Origin: Thermoplasmatales archaeon
GTDB taxonomy: Archaea > Thermoplasmatota > Thermoplasmata > Methanomassiliicoccales > Methanomethylophilaceae
DNA: 64,000 nt
Direction: 5' to 3'
Assembly (NCBI GenBank): GCA_012520845.1
Contig: JAAYNL010000003.1
Span: 62,001 to 126,000, forward strand
This document shows positions 35,940 to 43,011 of this stretch, piece by piece. The notes under the pieces were generated by a model. It searched no databases. It had not been told where the DNA came from and worked only from the letters and a program-made list of their open reading frames with translations. Within the stretch, counting starts at the first letter, position 1; each line of letters starts with the position of its first letter. The position numbers were made by a program, and so were the translations under genes.

Positions 35940-36743
35940 ATGGAAGAAGGCGGGGCGGAATTCGTGGCTTGCTACCCAGGCAGGGACTTCCCGTCCGTTT
36001 CCGTGACGGGGGTCTCGTGCCTGCAGATGTGCGCCCATTGCCGGGGCAGGCACCTCGCCGGCATGTTGCCCGCCGACGGCGCGGGAAGCATCCCCGGCCT
36101 GGTCGGGAAGGAAGGCGTTTTGATCAGCGGCGGCTGCGACCGGGACGGGGCGGTGCCCCTGGGCGACAGGGTCGACGAGATAGCCGAGGCCTCCAGGAAG
36201 GGGTGGGTGAACGTCCACGCCGGGTTTTCCGACGCGGCGACCGTCGCGGCGCTGGTCGCGGCGGGGGTGCACAGGTTCTCCGTGGACGTGCACCAAGACC
36301 CAGAAGTGATATCCAACGTACTGAACCTCGACAGGGAACCCGACGAATACGCCGACCTCCTGCGCACAATTTCCGAGGCGGGGGGCGTGGCCGTGCCCCA
36401 CCTGACGCTGGGGCTCGGCGACGCTGATTTCACCCGGTCGGCCTCTTTGGTCGCCGGGATGGGGTTCCGGGACGCGGTCCTGCTCACCCTCGTTCCCGGT
36501 TCCGGGGAATTCGATTACCCCGACGAGGGCGCGGTCGTGGGTGCCGTCAGGTTCCTAAAAGGGCTCGGCCTCTCCGTCACCTTGGGTTGCATGAGGGACC
36601 GGAGGATGCGCGGCCTGGAGGCAAGGCTTCTGGATGAGGGCGTGACCAGGATGGCGAACCCCTCCCCGGAGACCGTCGCGTTGGCGGAATCCAGGGGGAT
36701 GCGCGTCGTCGTGGACCGGCGATGCTGCTGCATAGGCCTTTAG
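35940..36743 (+). CDS. Radical SAM protein, biotin-synthase-like
   Basis: A 267-residue protein with the radical SAM cluster motif Cys27-x3-Cys31-x2-Cys34 (SCLQMCAHC). The (beta/alpha) barrel pattern follows: GVLISGGCDRDGAVPLG for the SAM-binding GGxE-like strand, VNVHAGFSD, FSVDVHQDP and PHLTLGLGD. A C-terminal RRCCCIGL tail has three consecutive Cys that could bind metal or a second cluster. It resembles the uncharacterised archaeal biotin-synthase homologues (COG1856-like). GGTGGGGG lies six bases before the ATG. The 3' end overlaps the convergent priS by four bases. Confidence 0.85.
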   Translation: MEEGGAEFVACYPGRDFPSVSVTGVSCLQMCAHCRGRHLAGMLPADGAGSIPGLVGKEGVLISGGCDRDGAVPLGDRVDEIAEASRKGWVNVHAGFSDAATVAALVAAGVHRFSVDVHQDPEVISNVLNLDREPDEYADLLRTISEAGGVAVPHLTLGLGDADFTRSASLVAGMGFRDAVLLTLVPGSGEFDYPDEGAVVGAVRFLKGLGLSVTLGCMRDRRMRGLEARLLDEGVTRMANPSPETVALAESRGMRVVVDRRCCCIGL

Positions 36744-37960
36744 AACGGGCCCGGGTCGGGGGAGCCGTCCCCGATTTCCGCTTCCCTGCGCCCGACGAGG
36801 AAGACGGCGGCGTATTCCGGGACCTCCACGGTGCCGTTCAATTTGAAACGCTCGCCTTTCAGCGTCACCTCGTAGGGTCGGCGCATGGTGATTTGGACGG
36901 GTTCGTCGGAATATTCCTCGGGGACGGCCATGAGGAACGGGTCGAAACCGGTCAGTTCGGCCCTGGTCAGCGGCACCACCCTGAGCCCGGTCCTCCCGTG
37001 GACGGATCCCGGCAGCCTGATCAGCCTCTTTATGTCGGCGGTGACCGGCTCGTCGACCTCCCCCGCCAGCCGCGGGACCACGTCCTCCTTCATCGTTTCC
37101 ACGAGCAGCTCCTGCCGGAAGGTGTCCATTGGGTTCATCCTGTCGTTTTCCATGATGAATTTGCGGTGTTTGCGCAGGTCGTTCGACAGGTTGGCGACAG
37201 TACTGGCGTTTTTCTTGCCGAGGGTCGGGTATTTGGAACGGAGCTCCTGCGGCGGCAGCGTGCACACGTCCTCGACCAGCACCTCGAACCCCTCCCTAGC
37301 CCTTTTTTTCCAACCCTCGGAATTCTTCGGCGGGATTTCCCGGTTGAAGCGGACGGAGGCGCGCCTGCCGTCCGAGGTGTCGGAAACCTTGTTCGCCGTG
37401 CCGACGGCGGGGAACAGCCTGTCGACGTCCAGGCCGGTTGACGTCACGTAGTCGACTATTTCCCTTCTCTCCTGGGCGCCCAGCCCGAGCACGCTCTGCA
37501 GACTTACGTGGGCGTGGTAGCCCCTGCCGCCGGAGAACACGATCTGGATGCCCTCCTCGGGGAAGCCCAGGTCGTCAAGGAGGAACGTGTCGATCAGCCT
37601 GATCATCTCCTTTTTGACCTCCTCCAGCATCCCGGCGTACGTCATCTCGTCCGCCCCCTCGAGATGGTCGGCGTCCAGGTCGAATATGAGGTCGGCGCCC
37701 ATCCATTCCTTCTCGTCCATGGTGGGGGCGCCCGGCCTGCGGTAATAGGCCGTGGAGTAATAGCTGTGGGACGGGACCTGCCCGACCATGAAGCGCCTCA
37801 GGTCCGCCGGGGTCTGGAATCCCATGTGCCTCTGGACGTAGTCCCTGTCGAAAAACATGAAACCGAACTCCCTCCTGCCGTACCTGGGAGGCATCGGCGG
37901 CGCGTTGGCGAGGTAGTATTTCCTGAAGGATTTCAGGAGGAACCTGGAATTCCTGTCCAC
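36740..37960 (-). CDS. priS: DNA primase small (catalytic) subunit PriS
   Basis: Catalytic subunit of the archaeal/eukaryotic-type primase. The 406-residue protein shows the catalytic Asp94-x-Asp96 in LIFDLDADH, FSGGRGYHAHVS with the conserved His, and VRFNREIP. The N-terminus reads RNSRFLLKSFRKYYL, the usual family beginning. That selects GTG 37960 over an ATG 54 bases upstream. The palindromic TATA box at 37985-37992 is 28 bases from GTG 37960, so the message is leaderless. PriL is not in the window. Confidence 0.94.
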   Translation of the reverse strand: MDRNSRFLLKSFRKYYLANAPPMPPRYGRREFGFMFFDRDYVQRHMGFQTPADLRRFMVGQVPSHSYYSTAYYRRPGAPTMDEKEWMGADLIFDLDADHLEGADEMTYAGMLEEVKKEMIRLIDTFLLDDLGFPEEGIQIVFSGGRGYHAHVSLQSVLGLGAQERREIVDYVTSTGLDVDRLFPAVGTANKVSDTSDGRRASVRFNREIPPKNSEGWKKRAREGFEVLVEDVCTLPPQELRSKYPTLGKKNASTVANLSNDLRKHRKFIMENDRMNPMDTFRQELLVETMKEDVVPRLAGEVDEPVTADIKRLIRLPGSVHGRTGLRVVPLTRAELTGFDPFLMAVPEEYSDEPVQITMRRPYEVTLKGERFKLNGTVEVPEYAAVFLVGRREAEIGDGSPDPGPF

Positions 37961-37984
37961 GCAACGGATTGTGGCTGGGAACGT

Positions 37985-37992
37985 ATAATTAT
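37985..37992. promoter_or_regulatory. Palindromic TATA box shared by priS and a TatD-like gene
   Basis: ATAATTAT is a perfect palindrome. Its centre is 28.5 bases from GTG 37960 on the minus strand and 24.5 bases from ATG 38013 on the plus strand. No other TATA-like element lies between the two starts, so one box may serve both leaderless genes. Confidence 0.6.
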
Positions 37993-38012
37993 GTTGCCGT
38001 TCATGGAACGGC

Positions 38013-38843
38013 ATGGGGTTTCCCGTCTACGACAACCATGTCCATCTGTCCCCCCGGGGCAGGGGGATAGACGCCCTTCTGGCGTTCAAGGCGGCGGGGG
38101 GCACGGGGCTGACCCTGGTCACCCTCCCGTACCCGTGGGTCCGCATAAGCCGGGCGGGGGACTTCCTCGACTCCTTCGCGATAGCCGAATCGATGGCAAG
38201 GGAAGGCAGGGAACGGACCGGCCTCACAATCAACCTGGCCGTGGGCCCGTATCCCGTGCTTCTGCTGGGTCTTGCCGAAAGGCACGGCCTGGCCAAGGCC
38301 GAGGAAATCATGTTGGGCGGAATGGAAATCGCCGCCGGCCTGGTCCGGGAGGGCAGGGCGGCGGCCATAGGCGAGGTCGGCAGGCCGCATTTTCCCGTCG
38401 ACCGGGCGATAATGGAGGCCTCCGACCGCATACTCCTGCGGGGCATGGAATTGGCGAGGGAATGCGACTGCCCCGTCATAGTGCATTGCGAGTCGGACGA
38501 AGGCACCTTCGGATCCCTCAGGGAGCTTGCGGACAGGGCCCGGCTGCCGCCGGGGATGGTGGTGAAGCATTTTTCCGCCCCGGTGGTGGACGAGACGGCC
38601 AACCGCGGCATAATGCCGTCCATGCCCGCCTCGAGGAAGTGCCTCGCCGAGGCCCTCGCCGTCGGGGACAGGTTCATGGTGGAGACCGATTACGTCGACG
38701 ACCCAGACAACCCGCACGCCGTCATGGCGATAAACACCGTGCCGAAGAGGATCAAGGCGCTCCACGCCTCCGGCGCGGCCTCCGAGGAAACCATCTGGAG
38801 GATATGCGGCGACATCCCGTCCCGGCTCTACGGCCGTGGATAA
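38013..38843 (+). CDS. TatD-related metal-dependent hydrolase
   Basis: An amidohydrolase-superfamily TIM barrel of 276 residues. Metal-site elements are DNHVHLSP (7-14), the Glu in AAIGEVGRPHF, His in PVIVHCESDEGTF, His in MVVKHFSA and Asp in FMVETDYVDD. TatD proteins are DNases or metal-dependent hydrolases. This divergent archaeal branch has no assigned substrate. Expression from the shared palindromic TATA box ties it to priS, which would suit a DNA-related role, but that is inference. The following gene has its own TATA-like element. Confidence 0.85.
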   Translation: MGFPVYDNHVHLSPRGRGIDALLAFKAAGGTGLTLVTLPYPWVRISRAGDFLDSFAIAESMAREGRERTGLTINLAVGPYPVLLLGLAERHGLAKAEEIMLGGMEIAAGLVREGRAAAIGEVGRPHFPVDRAIMEASDRILLRGMELARECDCPVIVHCESDEGTFGSLRELADRARLPPGMVVKHFSAPVVDETANRGIMPSMPASRKCLAEALAVGDRFMVETDYVDDPDNPHAVMAINTVPKRIKALHASGAASEETIWRICGDIPSRLYGRG

Positions 38844-38874
38844 CATTTTGAACGCAACCGTTCATGCACGGCCG

Positions 38875-39636
38875 ATGGAAGCAAGGGTCACCTGCGTTTA
38901 CGACGAGGGCTCGCTGCCCGACACGGCGTTGATTGGTGCGAAGGGGTTCTCCCTCCTCGTGGACGTCGACGGCAAAAGGGTCCTTTTCGATACCGGCCTA
39001 AGGGGCAGATACCTCATGCATAACCTTGGGCGCCTGAAAATCCCCCTGGATTCCCTGGACTGCGTCGTCGTTTCCCACAACCACAGGAGGAATGTCGGCG
39101 GGCTGTCGGTGCTCCTGTCCGAGAGGGAGGAGCCCATTGCCGTGTATGCCCCGCCCGGTCTCGCGGAGACGAAGACCGCGCTCATCGGCCAGGCAATACC
39201 CGGGAAGCAGGCCGCCAAGGCGGAACTCGTCGAAACCGACGGATGGGCCCGCATAACCGACCGCCTGGCTCTTTCCCCTTCCGGCGAATCAGGGGAGAGG
39301 TTCCTTCTGTTGTCCACGGCCAAGGGTCCCGTCGTCTTGGTGGCCTGCTGCCACGACGGCCTGCCCGCGGTCCTGGCGGCCGCCGAGTCCAAGGCGGGAA
39401 AGGCGCCCCATGCCGTAATAGGGGGGATACACGCCCAAAAGACGCGTCGGGAGAAGACCGCCGCCATGGCCAGGGAGGTCATGGAAAAGTACGGCGGGAT
39501 CAGGCTCGTCCTGAACGGATGCACCGGTTACGACGGCATACACGGTATGCGGGACGTGTTCGGCCTGGACGGCGTCGGCGATTTTTACGTGGGAATGTCC
39601 ATCGCGTTCAAGACCTCCCCGGAAACGCAACTTTAA
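38875..39636 (+). CDS. MBL-fold protein with a degenerate metal motif
   Basis: A metallo-beta-lactamase fold protein of 253 residues resembling the COG1237 branch: VTCVYDEG, LLVDVDGKRVLFDTG and LNGCTGYDGI. The core motif HxHxDH reads His68-Asn-His70-Arg-Arg-Asn73, so the Asp and third His are replaced by Arg and Asn. Later metal positions are CCHDG and GGIHAQ. One metal site is therefore lost or rebuilt. ATG 38875 fits a TATA-like GATAACATTTT upstream; GTG 38836 overlapping the TatD-like gene is an alternative. It may be a binding protein or an enzyme with a single metal. Confidence 0.78.
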   Translation: MEARVTCVYDEGSLPDTALIGAKGFSLLVDVDGKRVLFDTGLRGRYLMHNLGRLKIPLDSLDCVVVSHNHRRNVGGLSVLLSEREEPIAVYAPPGLAETKTALIGQAIPGKQAAKAELVETDGWARITDRLALSPSGESGERFLLLSTAKGPVVLVACCHDGLPAVLAAAESKAGKAPHAVIGGIHAQKTRREKTAAMAREVMEKYGGIRLVLNGCTGYDGIHGMRDVFGLDGVGDFYVGMSIAFKTSPETQL

Positions 39637-39669
39637 ATCGTGGAACCGTTACCGCGGGTAGGCGATAGG

Positions 39670-40557
39670 ATGTTTTGGAGACTCAGGACGGCCGCGATGT
39701 TCATTTTCCTGTCCCTGCTGCTCATGCTTTTGGGGACGATCGTCTTCGCGTTGCTGAACCTGGACATCTACACGGGTTTGATTGTGATGGCCGTGCTGTC
39801 GTTCTTCGTGTGCGTCATCATGTATTTCTCGTCCAAGGGGATGGCCCTCCGCGCCAACGGGGCGAGGCTCGTCACCGAGACCGAGGAACCCAGGCTGTAC
39901 CGCACGGTAAGGTCCGTGTCCCAGATGGCCGGGATCCCGATGCCCGACGTCGGCGTCACCGAGAGCCCGATGCCCAACGCGTTCGCGGCGGGCAGGAACC
40001 CGAAGAACGCCGTCATCGTCGCGACCCGCGGCCTGCTCAACACCCTCAACGACGAGGAGCTCGAGGGCGTCATAGCCCACGAGGCGGCCCATATCAAGAA
40101 CAGGGACATCCTCGTCATGACCGTCGCCGCCGGGATTTCCGCAGTGATCACCGTCGCGGCCCGCTTCACCTTCCTCGCCTCGCTGTTCAGGGGCGACGAC
40201 AGGAACCCGTGGCTTCTGGTGGTCGCCCTGCTGGCGTACATCACGTTCCCCATAGCCGCCGTGCTCATCCAGTTGGGCATCTCCAGGAAAAGGGAATACC
40301 TGGCCGACGAGTCCGCCGCCAAGTACACCGGCAGGCCGCTGGCCCTCGCCAGCGCCCTGGAGACGATCAGCAGGCCCCCGGCAAGGGTCGGCGACTACGA
40401 CCTGTCCATGCTTGAGAGGGACGCGCCGGTCAACACCGCCCACATGTGGATCTCCCCCCCGCCCAGGAAAGAGGGCCTGCTGAAGACCATGTTCAGCACC
40501 CACCCCCCTATGGAAGACAGAATCGCCAGGCTCAGGAAGATGGCCGGCGTTCTGTGA
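39670..40557 (+). CDS. htpX: HtpX-like M48 zinc metalloprotease
   Basis: Membrane-bound quality-control protease of 295 residues. Two N-terminal TM helices (8-30, 35-55) precede the catalytic HExxH as His137-Glu138-x-x-His141 (IAHEAAHIKNRD). Two further TMs follow at about 145-165 and 185-205, and the third zinc ligand Glu lies in REYLADESAA. The C-terminus has STHPPMEDRIARLRKM, typical of HtpX. ATG 39670 is preferred to GTG 39640 because a TATA-like CTTTAAATC lies just upstream of 39640. Confidence 0.94.
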   Translation: MFWRLRTAAMFIFLSLLLMLLGTIVFALLNLDIYTGLIVMAVLSFFVCVIMYFSSKGMALRANGARLVTETEEPRLYRTVRSVSQMAGIPMPDVGVTESPMPNAFAAGRNPKNAVIVATRGLLNTLNDEELEGVIAHEAAHIKNRDILVMTVAAGISAVITVAARFTFLASLFRGDDRNPWLLVVALLAYITFPIAAVLIQLGISRKREYLADESAAKYTGRPLALASALETISRPPARVGDYDLSMLERDAPVNTAHMWISPPPRKEGLLKTMFSTHPPMEDRIARLRKMAGVL

Positions 40558-41853
40558 TCACTTGACGGGTTCCCATTTGCAGATCTCGTTGACTTCTGAC
40601 AGCGTGGAGCCCCGCAGAATCTCCTCCCTGGTGCGGTTCTCGTTCTCGTGCACCGCGAGGGATCGGTTGGCCACCTCCACGGCGACCTCCTGCGGCACGA
40701 CCACGACGCCGTTCTCGTCGCCGACGACCCAGTCCCCGGTCCTGACCCTCTGGCCCCCGACGACGACCTCGATGCCGATCCCGCCGTAGCCCTTCGGTTC
40801 CCCGGCGTTGGGGGCGACGCTCCTCGAGAACGCGGGGAATCCCGCTTTTTTGATGTCGTCTATGTCCCTGATGGCGCCGTCGATGACCACCCCGCGGCAT
40901 CCCTTGACCATGGCGGAGTGGGACGCCAATTCCCCCCAGACGGCCACGGGGGCTCCGCCGGCGTCGATGACGATCACGTCCCCCTCCTTCGCCCTGTCCG
41001 TGGCCTCGACGGGTTTGGCCCAATCGCCGTTGGCCGTCTGCACGGTGAGCGCCCGGCCGACCATCCTGGTCCCGGATTCGATGTGGGGCACGAGGCCGAT
41101 CATCACGCCCTGCTTGTGGAAGGCGTCGGAAATGTTGCATGTGGAAACCTTGGAGAAGGCCTCGAAAAGCTCGCCCTCGCCGTATTTTTTGGAAGGCGAC
41201 CCTTTTTCGGGAACCGCCCCGGACATGGCGGCAAGGACGTTCCTGGCGGCGCCCTCTATGTCGGCGGCCTTGATGATGCCGCCGCCCACGATGATTATCG
41301 AGGCGCCGGCCTCGACGTAATCCCCGGCGTTTTCCGCCGTGATCCCGCCGGCAACGGCTACGGGCACGCCGGCCTCCTCGACGACCTTGGCGAGCAGGTC
41401 CAGCGGCGGCCCCTCGCCCTTCATCTGCTGGTCGATGCCCATGTGCAGGCAGACGTAGGACGCCCCCAGGGCGACGGCCTCCTTCGACCTTCCCACCCTG
41501 TCCGGGACGTTGATCAGGTCGACCATTATCTCCGCGCCGTATTTCCTGGCGGCCATGACCGCCTCGGAAATCGTGGAGTCGTCCGCGAGGCCCAGGACGG
41601 TGACCACGTCGGCCCCGGCCTTGGCCGCGATCTCCACCTCGAAGGCGCCGACGTCCATGGTCTTCGTGTCCGCCACTATTTTGAGGCCGGGGAATTCCCT
41701 TCGCAGGGTCCTTATCGATTCGGCGCCCTCGCTTTTCAGCAACGGGGTCCCGACTTCCACCCAGGACGCGCCGCCGGCGACCGCCTCCCGGGCGATGGGC
41801 ACGCTCCTGCTCAACTGCATGAGGTCCAGGGCTATCTGGAGCACGGGTTTCAT
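40558..41853 (-). CDS. hps: 3-hexulose-6-phosphate synthase fused to an RraA-like domain
   Basis: The N-terminal domain (about 1-210) is an orotidine-phosphate-decarboxylase-type barrel with the catalytic ADTKTMDVGAFEV, and AVAGGITAEN for phosphate binding. It joins or splits formaldehyde and ribulose-5-phosphate. Running in reverse it supplies pentose phosphates in archaea lacking the oxidative pathway. The C-terminal domain (about 225-431) is RraA-like (CNISDAFHKQGVMIGL, VVIDGAIRD), a fold also found in aldolases. Such fusions are known in archaea. ATG 41853 is 25 bases from a TATA-like CTAAATAC; ATG 41889 would precede the transcript start. No phi isomerase gene is adjacent. Confidence 0.92.
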   Translation of the reverse strand: MKPVLQIALDLMQLSRSVPIAREAVAGGASWVEVGTPLLKSEGAESIRTLRREFPGLKIVADTKTMDVGAFEVEIAAKAGADVVTVLGLADDSTISEAVMAARKYGAEIMVDLINVPDRVGRSKEAVALGASYVCLHMGIDQQMKGEGPPLDLLAKVVEEAGVPVAVAGGITAENAGDYVEAGASIIIVGGGIIKAADIEGAARNVLAAMSGAVPEKGSPSKKYGEGELFEAFSKVSTCNISDAFHKQGVMIGLVPHIESGTRMVGRALTVQTANGDWAKPVEATDRAKEGDVIVIDAGGAPVAVWGELASHSAMVKGCRGVVIDGAIRDIDDIKKAGFPAFSRSVAPNAGEPKGYGGIGIEVVVGGQRVRTGDWVVGDENGVVVVPQEVAVEVANRSLAVHENENRTREEILRGSTLSEVNEICKWEPVK

Positions 41854-41903
41854 GCCACGGTAATCGGGGTGACCGTATTTAGCATTCATTAGGGTGCGAA
41901 TGG

Positions 41904-41962
41904 GCCACTCAGCTCGCCCGTCTCTCATCAGAGTCAGCTCGGAAGATTGTCGTCATCGTGGC
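41904..41962 (-). ncRNA. Candidate box C/D guide sRNA
   Basis: Read 5'-3' on the minus strand: GCCAC flank; box C as ACGATGA (one mismatch to RUGAUGA, sharing AC with the flank); 15 bases; D' CTGA; CTC spacer; C' TGATGA; a 12-base guide GAGACGGGCGAG; D CTGA; GTGGC. The 5' GCCAC and 3' GTGGC ends pair. The 59-base length is typical. TTTTTAA (41984-41990) is about 25 bases before the 5' end. The D guide can pair over 8 bases with the universally conserved 16S rRNA segment CGCCCGUC, placing the D+5 position on the C equivalent to E. coli C1402. The box C mismatch is the weak point. Confidence 0.5.
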
Positions 41963-42068
41963 GACGCCAAATCGGCCGGGGCGTTAAAAACCGTTGCCGG
42001 CCCATGGGGGGCGGGAACCGCCCGTCGATTGTTTTTTCTATGGCGTGGCGGATTAACCGGCGATTACA
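41963..42068. other. Intergenic region before the SPFH operon
   Basis: It holds a TATA-like TTTTTAA for the minus strand (41984-41990) and a hairpin GGGCGG-GAA-CCGCCC (42009-42023). A run of seven bases, GTTTTTT, lies at 42031-42037. The hairpin plus T-run looks like a plus-strand terminator, yet no plus-strand gene lies immediately upstream. The T-run could equally be the TATA region for the gene starting at 42069. Confidence 0.4.
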
Positions 42069-42998
42069 ATGGCGTTCTCGTTTTTCAAAGGGGCCGACAG
42101 CCTTTTCACCGAGGGCATCGACCTAATCAAACAGGGCAACATGTCCAAGGCCAGGGACAGGCTCGTCAAGTCCATAGAGAAGGACGGGGGTCCGGACGAC
42201 CTTTCAGCGGTGCTGGTCGCCCTAATAGACATGGAAGGCAACCTTGGGAATCCGTCCCGTTACCGGGCGTTGCTGGACGCCCTCAGGCGCTGCGGCGCCA
42301 AGGAATTCGAGTTCGGCCTGACGCCCCTGGACAGGGACATGATGATTGCCCAATGCGAGCTGGAAATCGAAAAATTCGAGATAATCGCGGCCGCCGAGGA
42401 CGACCACGTCGCCCAACTCGAAAAGGGGAAACGGTTGGTGGACCTGGCCCAGAGGTACCAGGCGCGGATGGGCGACGAGAACCTGAAGCTTCACGAAATC
42501 TACGGCAACGACACCACCCAGACGGGCACGAGGATCGGCATGCTGCTCCTCGCCGCCGCGTACGAATCGATGGCGTCCGGCACCGTTTGGGACAACCCCA
42601 GGAAGGCCGCCGAGTACCAACAGATCGCCTACGGGTACAGGAAGCAGCTGGGCGAGTCCGGGGACAGGAACCTGGAGCTCATCAACAACTACTCGAAATC
42701 CTGCAAGTGCTGGTTCTGCGGCAGGACCGCCTCCGGCGCCGGGATACATTTCTTCACCCTGCCGAGCGACGTGTCCCCGATGCTTGCCAAATCCGACGAC
42801 GGCGAACCCCTGAAATCGAAATCCGAGGGGTCGGAAATCTACGCCTGCAGGGCCTGCAACTCCACCATAAACTGGTTGGCGGAGGCGATCGCCCGCAAAT
42901 ACTACGAATCGGCCATCGATCAGATGAGGGCGATGGAGGCGAGGCTGCAGGCGGAGATATCGTCCCTGCAGACCCAGATAATGTTCGTCAAGGGGTGA
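42069..42998 (+). CDS. TPR-like protein with a C-terminal zinc motif, first gene of the SPFH operon
   Basis: A 309-residue soluble protein. The N-terminal 200 residues are helical with TPR-like pairing (SLFTEGIDLIKQGNMSKARD; RMGDENLKLHEIYGND; NPRKAAEYQQIAYGYRKQLG). A zinc site follows, with CWFC near residue 217 and CRAC near residue 260. It ends in a coiled coil (MRAMEARLQAEISSLQTQI). It is probably an adaptor. Thirteen bases separate it from the next gene, and all five genes to 46552 run in the same direction with short gaps. Family not recognised. Confidence 0.75.
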   Translation: MAFSFFKGADSLFTEGIDLIKQGNMSKARDRLVKSIEKDGGPDDLSAVLVALIDMEGNLGNPSRYRALLDALRRCGAKEFEFGLTPLDRDMMIAQCELEIEKFEIIAAAEDDHVAQLEKGKRLVDLAQRYQARMGDENLKLHEIYGNDTTQTGTRIGMLLLAAAYESMASGTVWDNPRKAAEYQQIAYGYRKQLGESGDRNLELINNYSKSCKCWFCGRTASGAGIHFFTLPSDVSPMLAKSDDGEPLKSKSEGSEIYACRACNSTINWLAEAIARKYYESAIDQMRAMEARLQAEISSLQTQIMFVKG

Positions 42999-43011
42999 TT
43001 CTCTGGACGGC

